The notes below the pieces were generated by a model, which did no database searches, was not told the DNA's origin, and saw nothing but the letters and a program-made list of their open reading frames with translations. DNA of 64,000 nt from an uncultured Myxococcales bacterium (GTDB taxonomy: Bacteria; Myxococcota_A; UBA9042), in NCBI GenBank assembly GCA_903919145.1, contig CAIXGW010000157.1, positions 21,285 to 85,284 on the forward strand, written 5' to 3'. Shown here one piece after another: positions 34,860 through 42,082 of this stretch (within the stretch, counting starts at the first letter, position 1; every line of letters starts with the position of its first letter). Made by a program: the position numbers and the translations under genes.

Positions 34860-36473
34860 CTAGCGCTTGCCCGGCTTTGCTGCGGCCTTGGCTTCCGCCA
34901 ACAAGCTGCGCAGCCACGGCTCGGCCTGGTCCAGTGTCCAGCCAGTCCCCTTGTGGATGCCGCGCAGCCGGCCCTGGTGGTCGACAACCAGAAAAGTCGG
35001 GACACTCTCAGTTTCAAGCACTTCCATGGCATCTGGCCCGACCCAAGCCACCGCTGGTCCGCCGGCAAGCTGGTCCTTGACGTAGTCCTCCAGCGCCTGC
35101 TCATCGCGATCAATGCTGGCTGCCACCACCACCAGCCCGTCAGCGGCCAAGCGCGCGTGCAGTTCTGCCACCTGCGGCGCCGTAGCTCGGCACGGTCCAC
35201 ACCACGTCGCCCACACGTCAATGAAAAGCACCTTGCCGGCAAGGGTTTCCGGCGCCTTGGCCATGCCGAACCAGCGGGTTACTTGCAGGGGCGGCAGGCC
35301 CTGGCCGATGCGCGGATCCTGGGCCCAGTCCAGAGCGGGGGCCGGGGCAGCTGGGGGCGCCTTGGCCGTGAGCTGCAGCTGGGTAGGGGCCCCGTCGCTG
35401 GCCAGAGGCTCTGCTGGCGCCACCAATTCAAAGGAAAAGGACACGTCGCGGCCGGTGCCGGCAACGGCCGGTGCCAGCGACACCACCCGATAGCGGCCCT
35501 TGGGAACGCTGAAGGCGACCAGGCCCTTGTCGTCGCTGACGGCGGTCTTGGTGTCCAGGGTGACCCCGCCTTCGTCGCCGAGCTTGAGGGCAAGGCGGGC
35601 CTTGGCGACCGGCTTTCCCGCAGAGGTCAGCTGCAGGCTCAGCTGGGCGGGGCCTTGCCAATTCTGGGTTTTGCGGGTGGCTGCCGCCCGCGGCTTGACC
35701 AGGGTTGGCCAGGGCGGCGCCACAGCCAGCCAGTCGCCCGCGGGCTCATGTACGGGCAGGTTGCTGGAGGTCACCCACACCGCACCGTCAGCCTGGGCGC
35801 GCAATTCAAGCTTCCAATCAGCCAGTTGAAGGGTAGCTCCCTCTTTGGGGTCCACGGCAATCAGGCCCTGGCCACTGGTCGCCGCTGGCCCTCCGAGCGG
35901 CTGCTGCAGCGGTGCCGACCGCCAGACGTAGCGCAGCGGCTTGCCGGCGACCGCGGTCTCGCTGAACTGCACTCCCAAGTTGAGCTGGGCGCCACTCGAA
36001 AGGAGGGCAAAACCACTGCCGACCGCCATTGGCGCCTTGGCTTGGCCGGGAAACATCCGGTCCAGCAGCTCGCGGACCACCACCATGCTGAGGTTGCCGG
36101 CGCCGCGCCGGACTTCAATTTCACAAGAAGTCCCGGGCTTGCCGCGCACGTGCTCGGCGACTTCGGGGACTTTGGCGCCGGCAGGCACCGCCCAGGTGTC
36201 AACGCGCAGCAGCTGGTCGCCTGGCTGCAGCCCGGCGCGATTGGCTGGGCCGCCGGCGACAATTTGCTGGCAGAACACGCCGTTGGCCTTGGCCTCAAGG
36301 ACCAGACCTACGCCGCCCTGGCCCTGCTCTTTGGGCTTGGGCTGCGCGGCCACAAACGGCCAGCGCGGCGACGGCGGCACCGGCGCGGGCTTGACGGGCT
36401 CGGCCAGCACCACCGCGGTCAGGGGAGGGAGGGTACAGAGGAAGACGGCGGCGAGGAGGCGATGGTATAGCAT
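34860..36473 (-). CDS. PDZ-thioredoxin protein with N-terminal signal peptide
   Basis: A 537-residue exported protein. A signal peptide (MLYHRLLAAVFLC...VVLAEP) is followed by a PDZ domain (about residues 55-135, with GVGLVLEAKANGVF and PANRAGLQPGDQLLRVD), a beta-rich middle region with an Ig-like carboxypeptidase-regulatory segment (AFSVPKGRYRVVSLAPAVAG), and a C-terminal thioredoxin domain of the TlpA/ResA type. The redox motif WCGPC is at residues 424-428, inside VLFIDVWATWCGPCRATAPQ. Likely a periplasmic thiol-disulfide enzyme, relevant to a cell that exports many disulfide-rich lipoproteins; that link is inferred. It starts ten bases after the receiver protein gene and is surely cotranscribed with it. 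Confidence 0.85.
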   Translation of the reverse strand: MLYHRLLAAVFLCTLPPLTAVVLAEPVKPAPVPPSPRWPFVAAQPKPKEQGQGGVGLVLEAKANGVFCQQIVAGGPANRAGLQPGDQLLRVDTWAVPAGAKVPEVAEHVRGKPGTSCEIEVRRGAGNLSMVVVRELLDRMFPGQAKAPMAVGSGFALLSSGAQLNLGVQFSETAVAGKPLRYVWRSAPLQQPLGGPAATSGQGLIAVDPKEGATLQLADWKLELRAQADGAVWVTSSNLPVHEPAGDWLAVAPPWPTLVKPRAAATRKTQNWQGPAQLSLQLTSAGKPVAKARLALKLGDEGGVTLDTKTAVSDDKGLVAFSVPKGRYRVVSLAPAVAGTGRDVSFSFELVAPAEPLASDGAPTQLQLTAKAPPAAPAPALDWAQDPRIGQGLPPLQVTRWFGMAKAPETLAGKVLFIDVWATWCGPCRATAPQVAELHARLAADGLVVVAASIDRDEQALEDYVKDQLAGGPAVAWVGPDAMEVLETESVPTFLVVDHQGRLRGIHKGTGWTLDQAEPWLRSLLAEAKAAAKPGKR

Positions 36474-36483
36474 TGGCAGCAGC

Positions 36484-36960
36484 CTAGGGACTCGGCGGCT
36501 CTGGGTCAACTGGCTTAGTGGCCCCGGGGGCAAAGGGTGGCGCTGCGGCCTGAACGACTGCCCGAATTGCGGCCCGCAACTCCGCTATGTCAAAGGGCTT
36601 CGCCAGAATCGGCCGGCCAGTGGCCCGCAAGCGGTCTTCAGCTTCGCCGGCCCATACCCCGCCCGTCACAAAGACCATTCGTTCGGCTTGCGCGGGGCGG
36701 CTGGCCGCCAGGGCTTCAAACAGCGCAAAGCCAGACAGCTCGGGCATATTTACGTCGGTCACAACGGCATCAAAGAACTCGGTCTGCAGCAACCGCAGCG
36801 CTGCGGCGGCGCTGACCTCGATGCGGACGGCGTGCTCGCCCGCCAGCACCCGCTGCAGGATGCTGGCCACCAGCGGGTCGTCGTCGACTACCAGCACGGC
36901 AGCGCGCCGGGTAGCCTCGGTCAGCGCTGGAGCGGTCGGCGGATCGGGGCTTTCCGGCAT
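36484..36960 (-). CDS. Single-domain response regulator
   Basis: A 158-residue receiver-only CheY-like protein. It has the acidic pocket LVVDDDP, phospho-acceptor Asp69 in VVTDVNMPELSG, Thr/Ser switch residues around FVTGGVW and the conserved Lys in ILAKPFDI. There is no output domain; the last 25 residues are Pro/Ala rich. ATG 36960 has a strong GGAGG. The thioredoxin gene follows 10 bp downstream and a Tudor-like lipoprotein gene lies 43 bp upstream, all on the same strand. No dedicated histidine kinase is adjacent; the GAF kinase 3 kb upstream is a candidate partner only by proximity. Confidence 0.9.
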   Translation of the reverse strand: MPESPDPPTAPALTEATRRAAVLVVDDDPLVASILQRVLAGEHAVRIEVSAAAALRLLQTEFFDAVVTDVNMPELSGFALFEALAASRPAQAERMVFVTGGVWAGEAEDRLRATGRPILAKPFDIAELRAAIRAVVQAAAPPFAPGATKPVDPEPPSP

Positions 36961-37003
36961 CCTACCTCCGCCGGCTGACGCCAGGCCGCTATCAGCTGGG
37001 CAG

Positions 37004-37969
37004 CTATTTGGCCTTTGGCGCGGCCTTTGCCTCGATCGGGGCGACCTGGCCAATGGCGACGGTGAACGGCTCTTTGGTCTGGGCGCCGTCGGCCTTGACC
37101 TCGATGCGGGTGCCCAGCACCTTGGTCACCTTGGCCGGATAGACTTGGCCAACCCACGGCACTTCGACGGCCTGGCCGACCTTGAGGGCCGGCTTGAGCG
37201 GGATCGGCCGCAAATCGCTCTTGGCCACCGAGCGCACCCGCTGGCTGAACTGGCGCACCAGCCAGTTGTCGCCGGACTCGGCCACCAGCAACACCAACTC
37301 GTCGCGCGACTGCACACCCTTGGCAAACGCAAAATTGCCAGCCTGCAGGCCCTCTTTCTGGCGTGTGACTTCGCGTGGACTCAACACCTTGACCAGCTGG
37401 CTCTCTTGCCAGTTGTCGGGGAGATCGGTGTAGCGAACGGTGATCTTGTCGCCTTCGACCTTTTGCACCATGGCGTGCTTGAGCTCGCTGGCCCACTCGG
37501 CCAGCACCAGGTCGCCGACTTTGACTTCGCCGGCCTGGCTGCCCGCGGCAATGACAAAAAGCCCGGTCGTCTTGAAAGACCCGCCCGCCAGCTCTTTGAT
37601 GGTGATCACATCGCCCTTGGCATCGCCGACGTCGTGGGCGAACAACCGGTAGGGCTTGGTCGCGTCGCCGTAGCTGCGGTCCTTGCCCTGGGTCAGGACG
37701 AAGACGCGGTCGCCGTCTTTGAGCGCTGCGCCGCGGGCCGGAAGGTTCCAGGCGTTCTTGGTGGGATCGGGCTCGGCGTCGGCGGGCGTCGCAGCCGCTG
37801 GGGCGGCGGCTGCCGACGCCTCGGCGGCTTGACCCACGGCGCCAGCTGCGGTCGCGGCAACCTCGGCCGGCTTTTCTGCCGGCTTGACCTCGGCTTCCTT
37901 CTTCTTGCAGCCCCAGGACCACAGCGCGGCCGTCGCCACCAGTACCACTGCCAAACGGTATTGCTTCAT
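37004..37969 (-). CDS. Lipoprotein with tandem Tudor-like (SH3-barrel) repeats
   Basis: A 321-residue lipoprotein with signal peptide MKQYRLAVVL and lipobox SWGC. After an Ala/Pro/Glu-rich linker of about 50 residues the rest forms three related beta-barrel-like units, each with a stretch of the type VGDLVLAEW...AMVQKVEGDKITVRYTD or VGQAVEVPW...AKVTKVLGTRIEVKAD. That pattern resembles Tudor/agenet barrels, which are unusual in exported bacterial proteins. Function unknown; assignment of the fold is tentative. ATG 37969 is preceded by GGGGGAAG. It heads the small group with the receiver and thioredoxin genes. Confidence 0.75.
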   Translation of the reverse strand: MKQYRLAVVLVATAALWSWGCKKKEAEVKPAEKPAEVAATAAGAVGQAAEASAAAAPAAATPADAEPDPTKNAWNLPARGAALKDGDRVFVLTQGKDRSYGDATKPYRLFAHDVGDAKGDVITIKELAGGSFKTTGLFVIAAGSQAGEVKVGDLVLAEWASELKHAMVQKVEGDKITVRYTDLPDNWQESQLVKVLSPREVTRQKEGLQAGNFAFAKGVQSRDELVLLVAESGDNWLVRQFSQRVRSVAKSDLRPIPLKPALKVGQAVEVPWVGQVYPAKVTKVLGTRIEVKADGAQTKEPFTVAIGQVAPIEAKAAPKAK

Positions 37970-38032
37970 CGATCTTCCCCCGCAAGCGACCACGCCCTTG
38001 CGCCTACACAGCTGATTCTTGGCTATCTTGGC

Positions 38033-38740
38033 CTAGAATCTGTCGATTTTCCAGGTGCCGCCTTCCTCTACCAGGATGCAGCGCAACTCGGTGCCGTCGG
38101 CGGCGGTCAGCGTAGCCTGGACTTTGCCGTCGTCCTGGTCCTGCAGAGCGATGGCCGGCGGCGGTCCGGTCAACACCGGCACGTACTTGTCGGCATGGCG
38201 CCAAAAACGCTCTGAGTACTTGGTCTCGATCTCGCCGATGTTGCCGGCAAAGCGTTGGCTGGCCACGGCCTTGAGAGCTGAGAAATCATGGCTCTTTAGG
38301 GCAGGTGCGGCTTGGGCCAGCGTCTTGCGGATGGCCCGCAGCTTCAGCTCAGGGCCCACCACTCCCGCCGCGGCGTCATCTTTGACCTGGGCGAGCACGC
38401 CTTCGCGGGTGCGCGCGGCCATGGCGTCCGTTGGCGGCAGGGCCCGCAGGCGGCGCTTGCCGATGCCAGCGTCGCCCGTCGCCGTGGGCGAGCGACCGGG
38501 GGCAGACGGCACGGCGTTGGCCTTGGCTGCGACAGCCTGTGGGCGCAGGCCAAGCTGCGGCCCCACCACGGCAGTGGTGGTCGAGCCGTAGGCTGCCGGC
38601 AAGCAGCGCCCCGGCTCACTGGCGCAGTCGACGGGCTCAGAGCACGCCGCCAGGGCCCAAGGTGCTGCCAAGGCCAGCCACACCTGCCGGGGGCCAGAAC
38701 CCCGCCTCAGGCTGATCCACTGCTGCGCGCGCTGCGCCAT
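38033..38740 (-). CDS. Hypothetical lipoprotein
   Basis: A 235-residue lipoprotein: n-region MAQRAQQWISLRRG, hydrophobic core and lipobox LAACSEPVDC. A 50-residue low-complexity region follows, and then a helix-strand domain (about residues 110-235) ending in a small beta sheet ELRCILVEEGGTWKIDRF, reminiscent of the NTF2-like or DUF4440 fold but not matched with confidence. ATG 38740 has GGAGG upstream. Located 63 bases upstream of the Tudor-like lipoprotein gene on the same strand. I do not recognise a family. Confidence 0.7.
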   Translation of the reverse strand: MAQRAQQWISLRRGSGPRQVWLALAAPWALAACSEPVDCASEPGRCLPAAYGSTTTAVVGPQLGLRPQAVAAKANAVPSAPGRSPTATGDAGIGKRRLRALPPTDAMAARTREGVLAQVKDDAAAGVVGPELKLRAIRKTLAQAAPALKSHDFSALKAVASQRFAGNIGEIETKYSERFWRHADKYVPVLTGPPPAIALQDQDDGKVQATLTAADGTELRCILVEEGGTWKIDRF

Positions 38741-38848
38741 GAGCCCTCCGCTGGCCGTCGGGGGCAACGACCCCTCTAGGTCTCTGCCCCCCAAGCCAAG
38801 AACTGTGTTGATTCCAGCCAGTGCCGGTGGCCGCCAGGATCGCTCCGA

Positions 38849-39415
38849 TCAGGCGCGAACGATGGTCACTTTGTTGATGTTGACCGGCGTGCGCGGGCGG
38901 TCGTTCTTGTCGACCGGGACCTTGGCGATCGCCATGACCACATCAAGCCCTTCAATGACTTCGCCAAACACCGAGTGGCGGTTGTCCAGGTGCGGCGTGG
39001 GTGCCACGGTCACAAAGAACTGGCTGCCGTTGGTGCCGGGACCGGAGTTGGCCATCGACAGGATGCCCGGCTTGGAGTGCCGAAGGGTCGGATGGAATTC
39101 GTCGCCGAACTGCCAGCCTGGGCCACCGGTGCCCTCGCCCTTGGGGCAGCCGCCCTGCAGCATGAAGCCGTCGATGACGCGGTGGAACAGCAGCCCGTCG
39201 TAGTAAGGACGGGTCTCATCCTTGCCAGTCAGCGGGTTGCGCCAGGCAACCGTGCCTTCGGCCAGTTGGATGAAGTTGGTCACGGTCTGCGGCGCGCGGT
39301 CGACGAACAGCTGCACGCGAAATTTGCCGAGCGTGGTGTCGAAGTCGGCGTAGACCGTCTTGGCGGTCTCCAAAGGGGCGATGGTCTTGAGGGGCTTCTT
39401 GCCAAAGAACGACAT
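38849..39415 (-). CDS. Cyclophilin-type peptidyl-prolyl cis-trans isomerase
   Basis: A 188-residue single-domain cyclophilin. It has the catalytic core LLFHRVIDGFMLQGGCPKGEGTGGPGW with the conserved Phe-His-Arg, the SMANSGPGTNGSQFFVTVAPTPHLD block, and HSVFGEVIEGLDVV. There is no signal peptide, so it acts in the cytosol. The start ATG 39415 (MSFFGKKPLK) has GGAG upstream; an in-frame extension to 39505 is unlikely. It follows the FtsB-like gene by 115 bp on the same strand. Confidence 0.94.
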   Translation of the reverse strand: MSFFGKKPLKTIAPLETAKTVYADFDTTLGKFRVQLFVDRAPQTVTNFIQLAEGTVAWRNPLTGKDETRPYYDGLLFHRVIDGFMLQGGCPKGEGTGGPGWQFGDEFHPTLRHSKPGILSMANSGPGTNGSQFFVTVAPTPHLDNRHSVFGEVIEGLDVVMAIAKVPVDKNDRPRTPVNINKVTIVRA

Positions 39416-39530
39416 AGCGAAACTCCGCGGCCTGCCTAACGGCCAAGGGGCCAACAGTGTAGAGGGTGCGGACGCTCTGCCGCAAGCTGCCCAGAAGCCC
39501 GCCATCTGGCTGCGGGCCCCAGCGGGTCGG

Positions 39531-39833
39531 CTACTTCAAGACGTAGACGCGCTCGCCGTTGCGGAGCATGCCAAGCTCATTGCGAATCGTCTGAATGCGC
39601 ACATCGGCGCGACTGGCAAAGGCATCAGCGCGGGCCTGCAGCTCTTGGTGGCGCGACTGGGCTTCGGCCAGCTGGCTGCGCAGTCGCTTGAGCTCCGCCT
39701 TGCGGTCGTCAGCTGGGCTGGGCGCGGTAAAGGCGTGCATCAGGCCGACCACACACACGCCGGCGAAGGCCACGTAGACCGCGGTCTTGCCCAGCGTCCA
39801 GACAATTTTCAACCCTTGGCGCAGCCAGCCCAT
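39531..39833 (-). CDS. FtsB/DivIC-like septum protein
   Basis: A 100-residue small bitopic membrane protein. A short cytoplasmic tail precedes one transmembrane segment (VYVAFAGVCVVGLMHAF), then a charged coiled coil and a short C-terminal beta segment GMLRNGERVYVLK. This layout matches the FtsB/DivIC family, which assembles with FtsL and FtsQ at the division septum. ATG 39833 is preferred since it has GGAGG upstream; a GTG five codons earlier would also be in frame. An upstream cluster of GATCGC motifs (39875-39976) lies in its probable promoter region. Confidence 0.75.
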   Translation of the reverse strand: MGWLRQGLKIVWTLGKTAVYVAFAGVCVVGLMHAFTAPSPADDRKAELKRLRSQLAEAQSRHQELQARADAFASRADVRIQTIRNELGMLRNGERVYVLK

Positions 39834-39874
39834 TGGCCCCTCCAGCACAGGGCTCAGAGGCTAGCTTGCAGCGT

Positions 39875-39976
39875 GATCGCGTCCAGTTTTTGATTGGTTG
39901 CCCACCTGACCGGCGATCGCGACCAGCGTGAGATCGCAAGAGAGATCGCGACTTGGACGATCGCGGCGATGATCGC
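39875..39976. promoter_or_regulatory. Cluster of six GATCGC motifs upstream of the FtsB-like gene
   Basis: Six GATCGC hexamers occur in 102 bp, at 39875, 39915, 39932, 39944, 39959 and 39971, mostly spaced 12-17 bases. This lies between the stop of the GAF kinase gene and the start of the FtsB-like gene, both on the minus strand. Such a density is unexpected by chance and suggests multiple sites for a binding protein or a methylation target. Confidence 0.5.
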
Positions 39977-39986
39977 CGTGGGCCAG

Positions 39987-41876
39987 CTAAGGCGGCAGCT
40001 GAGCGGGCGGGGCGGCTAAAGACATGTCTTGATTATAGATTCTCTCTGAGTTGCGCCGGCCCTGGTTGTCGCGGGTGATGCGCATCTCAAAAGTTGCGCC
40101 GCCGCCAGGCGTCTCGCGGTAGGCGACGTCGCCGCCGTGCGCCATGGCCACCCGCCGCACCATCGCCAGGCCAATGCCGGTGCCGTCTTTCTTGCCGTGC
40201 GAAGCAAAGGCCTCAAACAGGCGGTGTTGGAATTCGCGCGGCACGCCGGGGCCGTTGTCCTCTGCGGTCAGGACCAGCTGGTCGCCCTCTGAGGCCAACG
40301 TCATGGCAAAGCGCTTGCGCGGCGGTGCAGGCTGTGCTGGCTCTGGGCTTGGGGCGGCCTCGCCGTCATGGGCCAAGCGCGGTGGCTGGGCCGCGTCCAT
40401 CGCATCAAACGCATCTCTGGCATTGCGCGCCAAATTGACTAGCGCCCGTAGTACCTTGTTCAGGTCAAAGCGGCCAAACCCGCGGTCCTCGCAGCGCACT
40501 TCCCACAGCACGTGGGCCCCCTCAAACACACTGGTCAGGGCGGCGCGCAGTTCTTCGGCCATATCGGGAATCAGCACCTTGCGCAGCAGCAGGTCCCGGT
40601 CGCCGCGGGCAAAGCTCAGCACCTCGCGGGTCATTTCGGTCATCTTGGCCAGCTGGGCCAGCACCAAGTCGGCCAACTGGGCGCGCTCGGCAGCATCATC
40701 TTCTAGCTTGAGCAGCTGCACGTAGCCCGAAGCGACTGTGACCGGAGTCTTGAGGTCGTGGAGCACCGCTGACAGCGCCGAGCCGATGGCCGCCAAGCGA
40801 TCCTGCCGGTCCACCTGCTGGCGAGCCATCCGCTGGCCCAAAGCGTGGCCGACCTGATCGGCAGACAGCTCGACCACCCGCTCTTGCGGCAAGGTCAAGC
40901 TGGCGTGGCCTCCCGGGCGCCAGTACACCGCCATCGCTCCCACCAGGCTGTCATCGCGCTCTAGGGGCACGCACAGGCCCGCTGCGGGCACCCAGGGCAG
41001 CTGCTCTTCCGCCGCCAGTTGGGCCAGCTCGGCACAGCCCAGCTCACAGGGGTTGTAGCGCTGCGGTGAAGAAAATAGCTTTCCCATCAAACCTTTAGCT
41101 GACGGCAGCTGCAGCAGCTCAAAGCCATCGGGCCCGGTAGAGCGGTACACAATGAGACCACCGGCTTCGCAGCGTACAGCCACTTCCAGCAGGTCGGCGT
41201 CCAGCGTGCTCATGATCCGCTCCATGACACCGCGCACCGCTTCATCCAGCGTGGCCGAGCGCGCAGCTTCGCGCTCCAGGTCGTAGAGCATGTCGATCTC
41301 GCGCACCCGGTTGGCCAAGTCGTGGCGGGCGGCGACCAATTCCTTGTTGTTGGCGGCTAGTTTCTCTGCCAGGCGGGCGTTGACAATCGAGATCGCTGCC
41401 ATGGAAAGGATGGTCGCCAACAATTCTTCATCGGCGACGCTGAACCACCCGCCATTCTTGTTCAACACCTGGGCGACCGCCACCAGGTTGTCTTCGCGGT
41501 CGAGCACCGGCTGGCACAACATCGAGCGCGTGCGGTAGCCGTTTTCCAAGTCCCAGCTGGCGTCAAAGCGGGCGTCCTGATAGGCGTCTTTGACATTGAC
41601 GGTCCGGCGGGTCTGCGCAACCCAGCCGGCTATGCCTTGACCGTAGTGCAGGCGGATCTGCCTGATCGGTCCGCCCACCGCAATCGAGGTCAGGCACTCT
41701 TCGGTGTCGTCTACCAGGTAGAGGGTCGCTCGATCGGCATCGACGGCCTGGCGCACTGCGGCCAACACTTCATTGAGCAATTCCGCAAGCGACATGGGCG
41801 CAGACAGGGCTCGCGCCACCTTGGCCACGGCGGCAAGGCGCGGGTCGCGCTCGCTATTGGCGGCTTTGGAACTCAC
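39987..41876 (-). CDS. GAF-domain sensor histidine kinase
   Basis: A 629-residue cytosolic hybrid-free kinase. Two GAF domains are visible (about residues 30-170, with DRATLYLVDDTEECLTS and GIAGWVAQTRR; and about 210-350). A HisKA helix follows with the phospho-acceptor His near residue 373 in VLHDLKTPVTVASGY, then a HATPase domain with N box LVNLARNARDAF, G1 DNGPGVP and G2 GTGIGLAMV. A 25-residue Pro/Ala-rich insert interrupts the N- to G1-box region. Ligand unknown. I chose GTG 41876, with GGAG upstream; ATG 41921 would add 15 residues. It is divergent from the large unknown gene at 42083. Confidence 0.9.
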   Translation of the reverse strand: MSSKAANSERDPRLAAVAKVARALSAPMSLAELLNEVLAAVRQAVDADRATLYLVDDTEECLTSIAVGGPIRQIRLHYGQGIAGWVAQTRRTVNVKDAYQDARFDASWDLENGYRTRSMLCQPVLDREDNLVAVAQVLNKNGGWFSVADEELLATILSMAAISIVNARLAEKLAANNKELVAARHDLANRVREIDMLYDLEREAARSATLDEAVRGVMERIMSTLDADLLEVAVRCEAGGLIVYRSTGPDGFELLQLPSAKGLMGKLFSSPQRYNPCELGCAELAQLAAEEQLPWVPAAGLCVPLERDDSLVGAMAVYWRPGGHASLTLPQERVVELSADQVGHALGQRMARQQVDRQDRLAAIGSALSAVLHDLKTPVTVASGYVQLLKLEDDAAERAQLADLVLAQLAKMTEMTREVLSFARGDRDLLLRKVLIPDMAEELRAALTSVFEGAHVLWEVRCEDRGFGRFDLNKVLRALVNLARNARDAFDAMDAAQPPRLAHDGEAAPSPEPAQPAPPRKRFAMTLASEGDQLVLTAEDNGPGVPREFQHRLFEAFASHGKKDGTGIGLAMVRRVAMAHGGDVAYRETPGGGATFEMRITRDNQGRRNSERIYNQDMSLAAPPAQLPP

Positions 41877-42082
41877 GGCGCAGTGCTCCGTTTCCCGCGA
41901 GTGCAGGCACGCTGCTAGCATGGACGCTATGGATGAGTGCCGTCAAGGCTGGTCTATCCGCTTGGAAATAGGACAGGTATTGGCGCGCAGCTGGGCTGCA
42001 ATCGTCCGAGCCTTGCAAGCCTAGCCGCGCAAGGGCCAAACTGCGCAGCTGGCCTGCCGTGGCTGTGTTTGGGGGATGGGCA

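Noticed and set aside
40014..40216. Minus- and plus-strand short ORFs inside the GAF kinase gene
   Set aside because: Different frames of a clear histidine kinase; no independent start site or motif.
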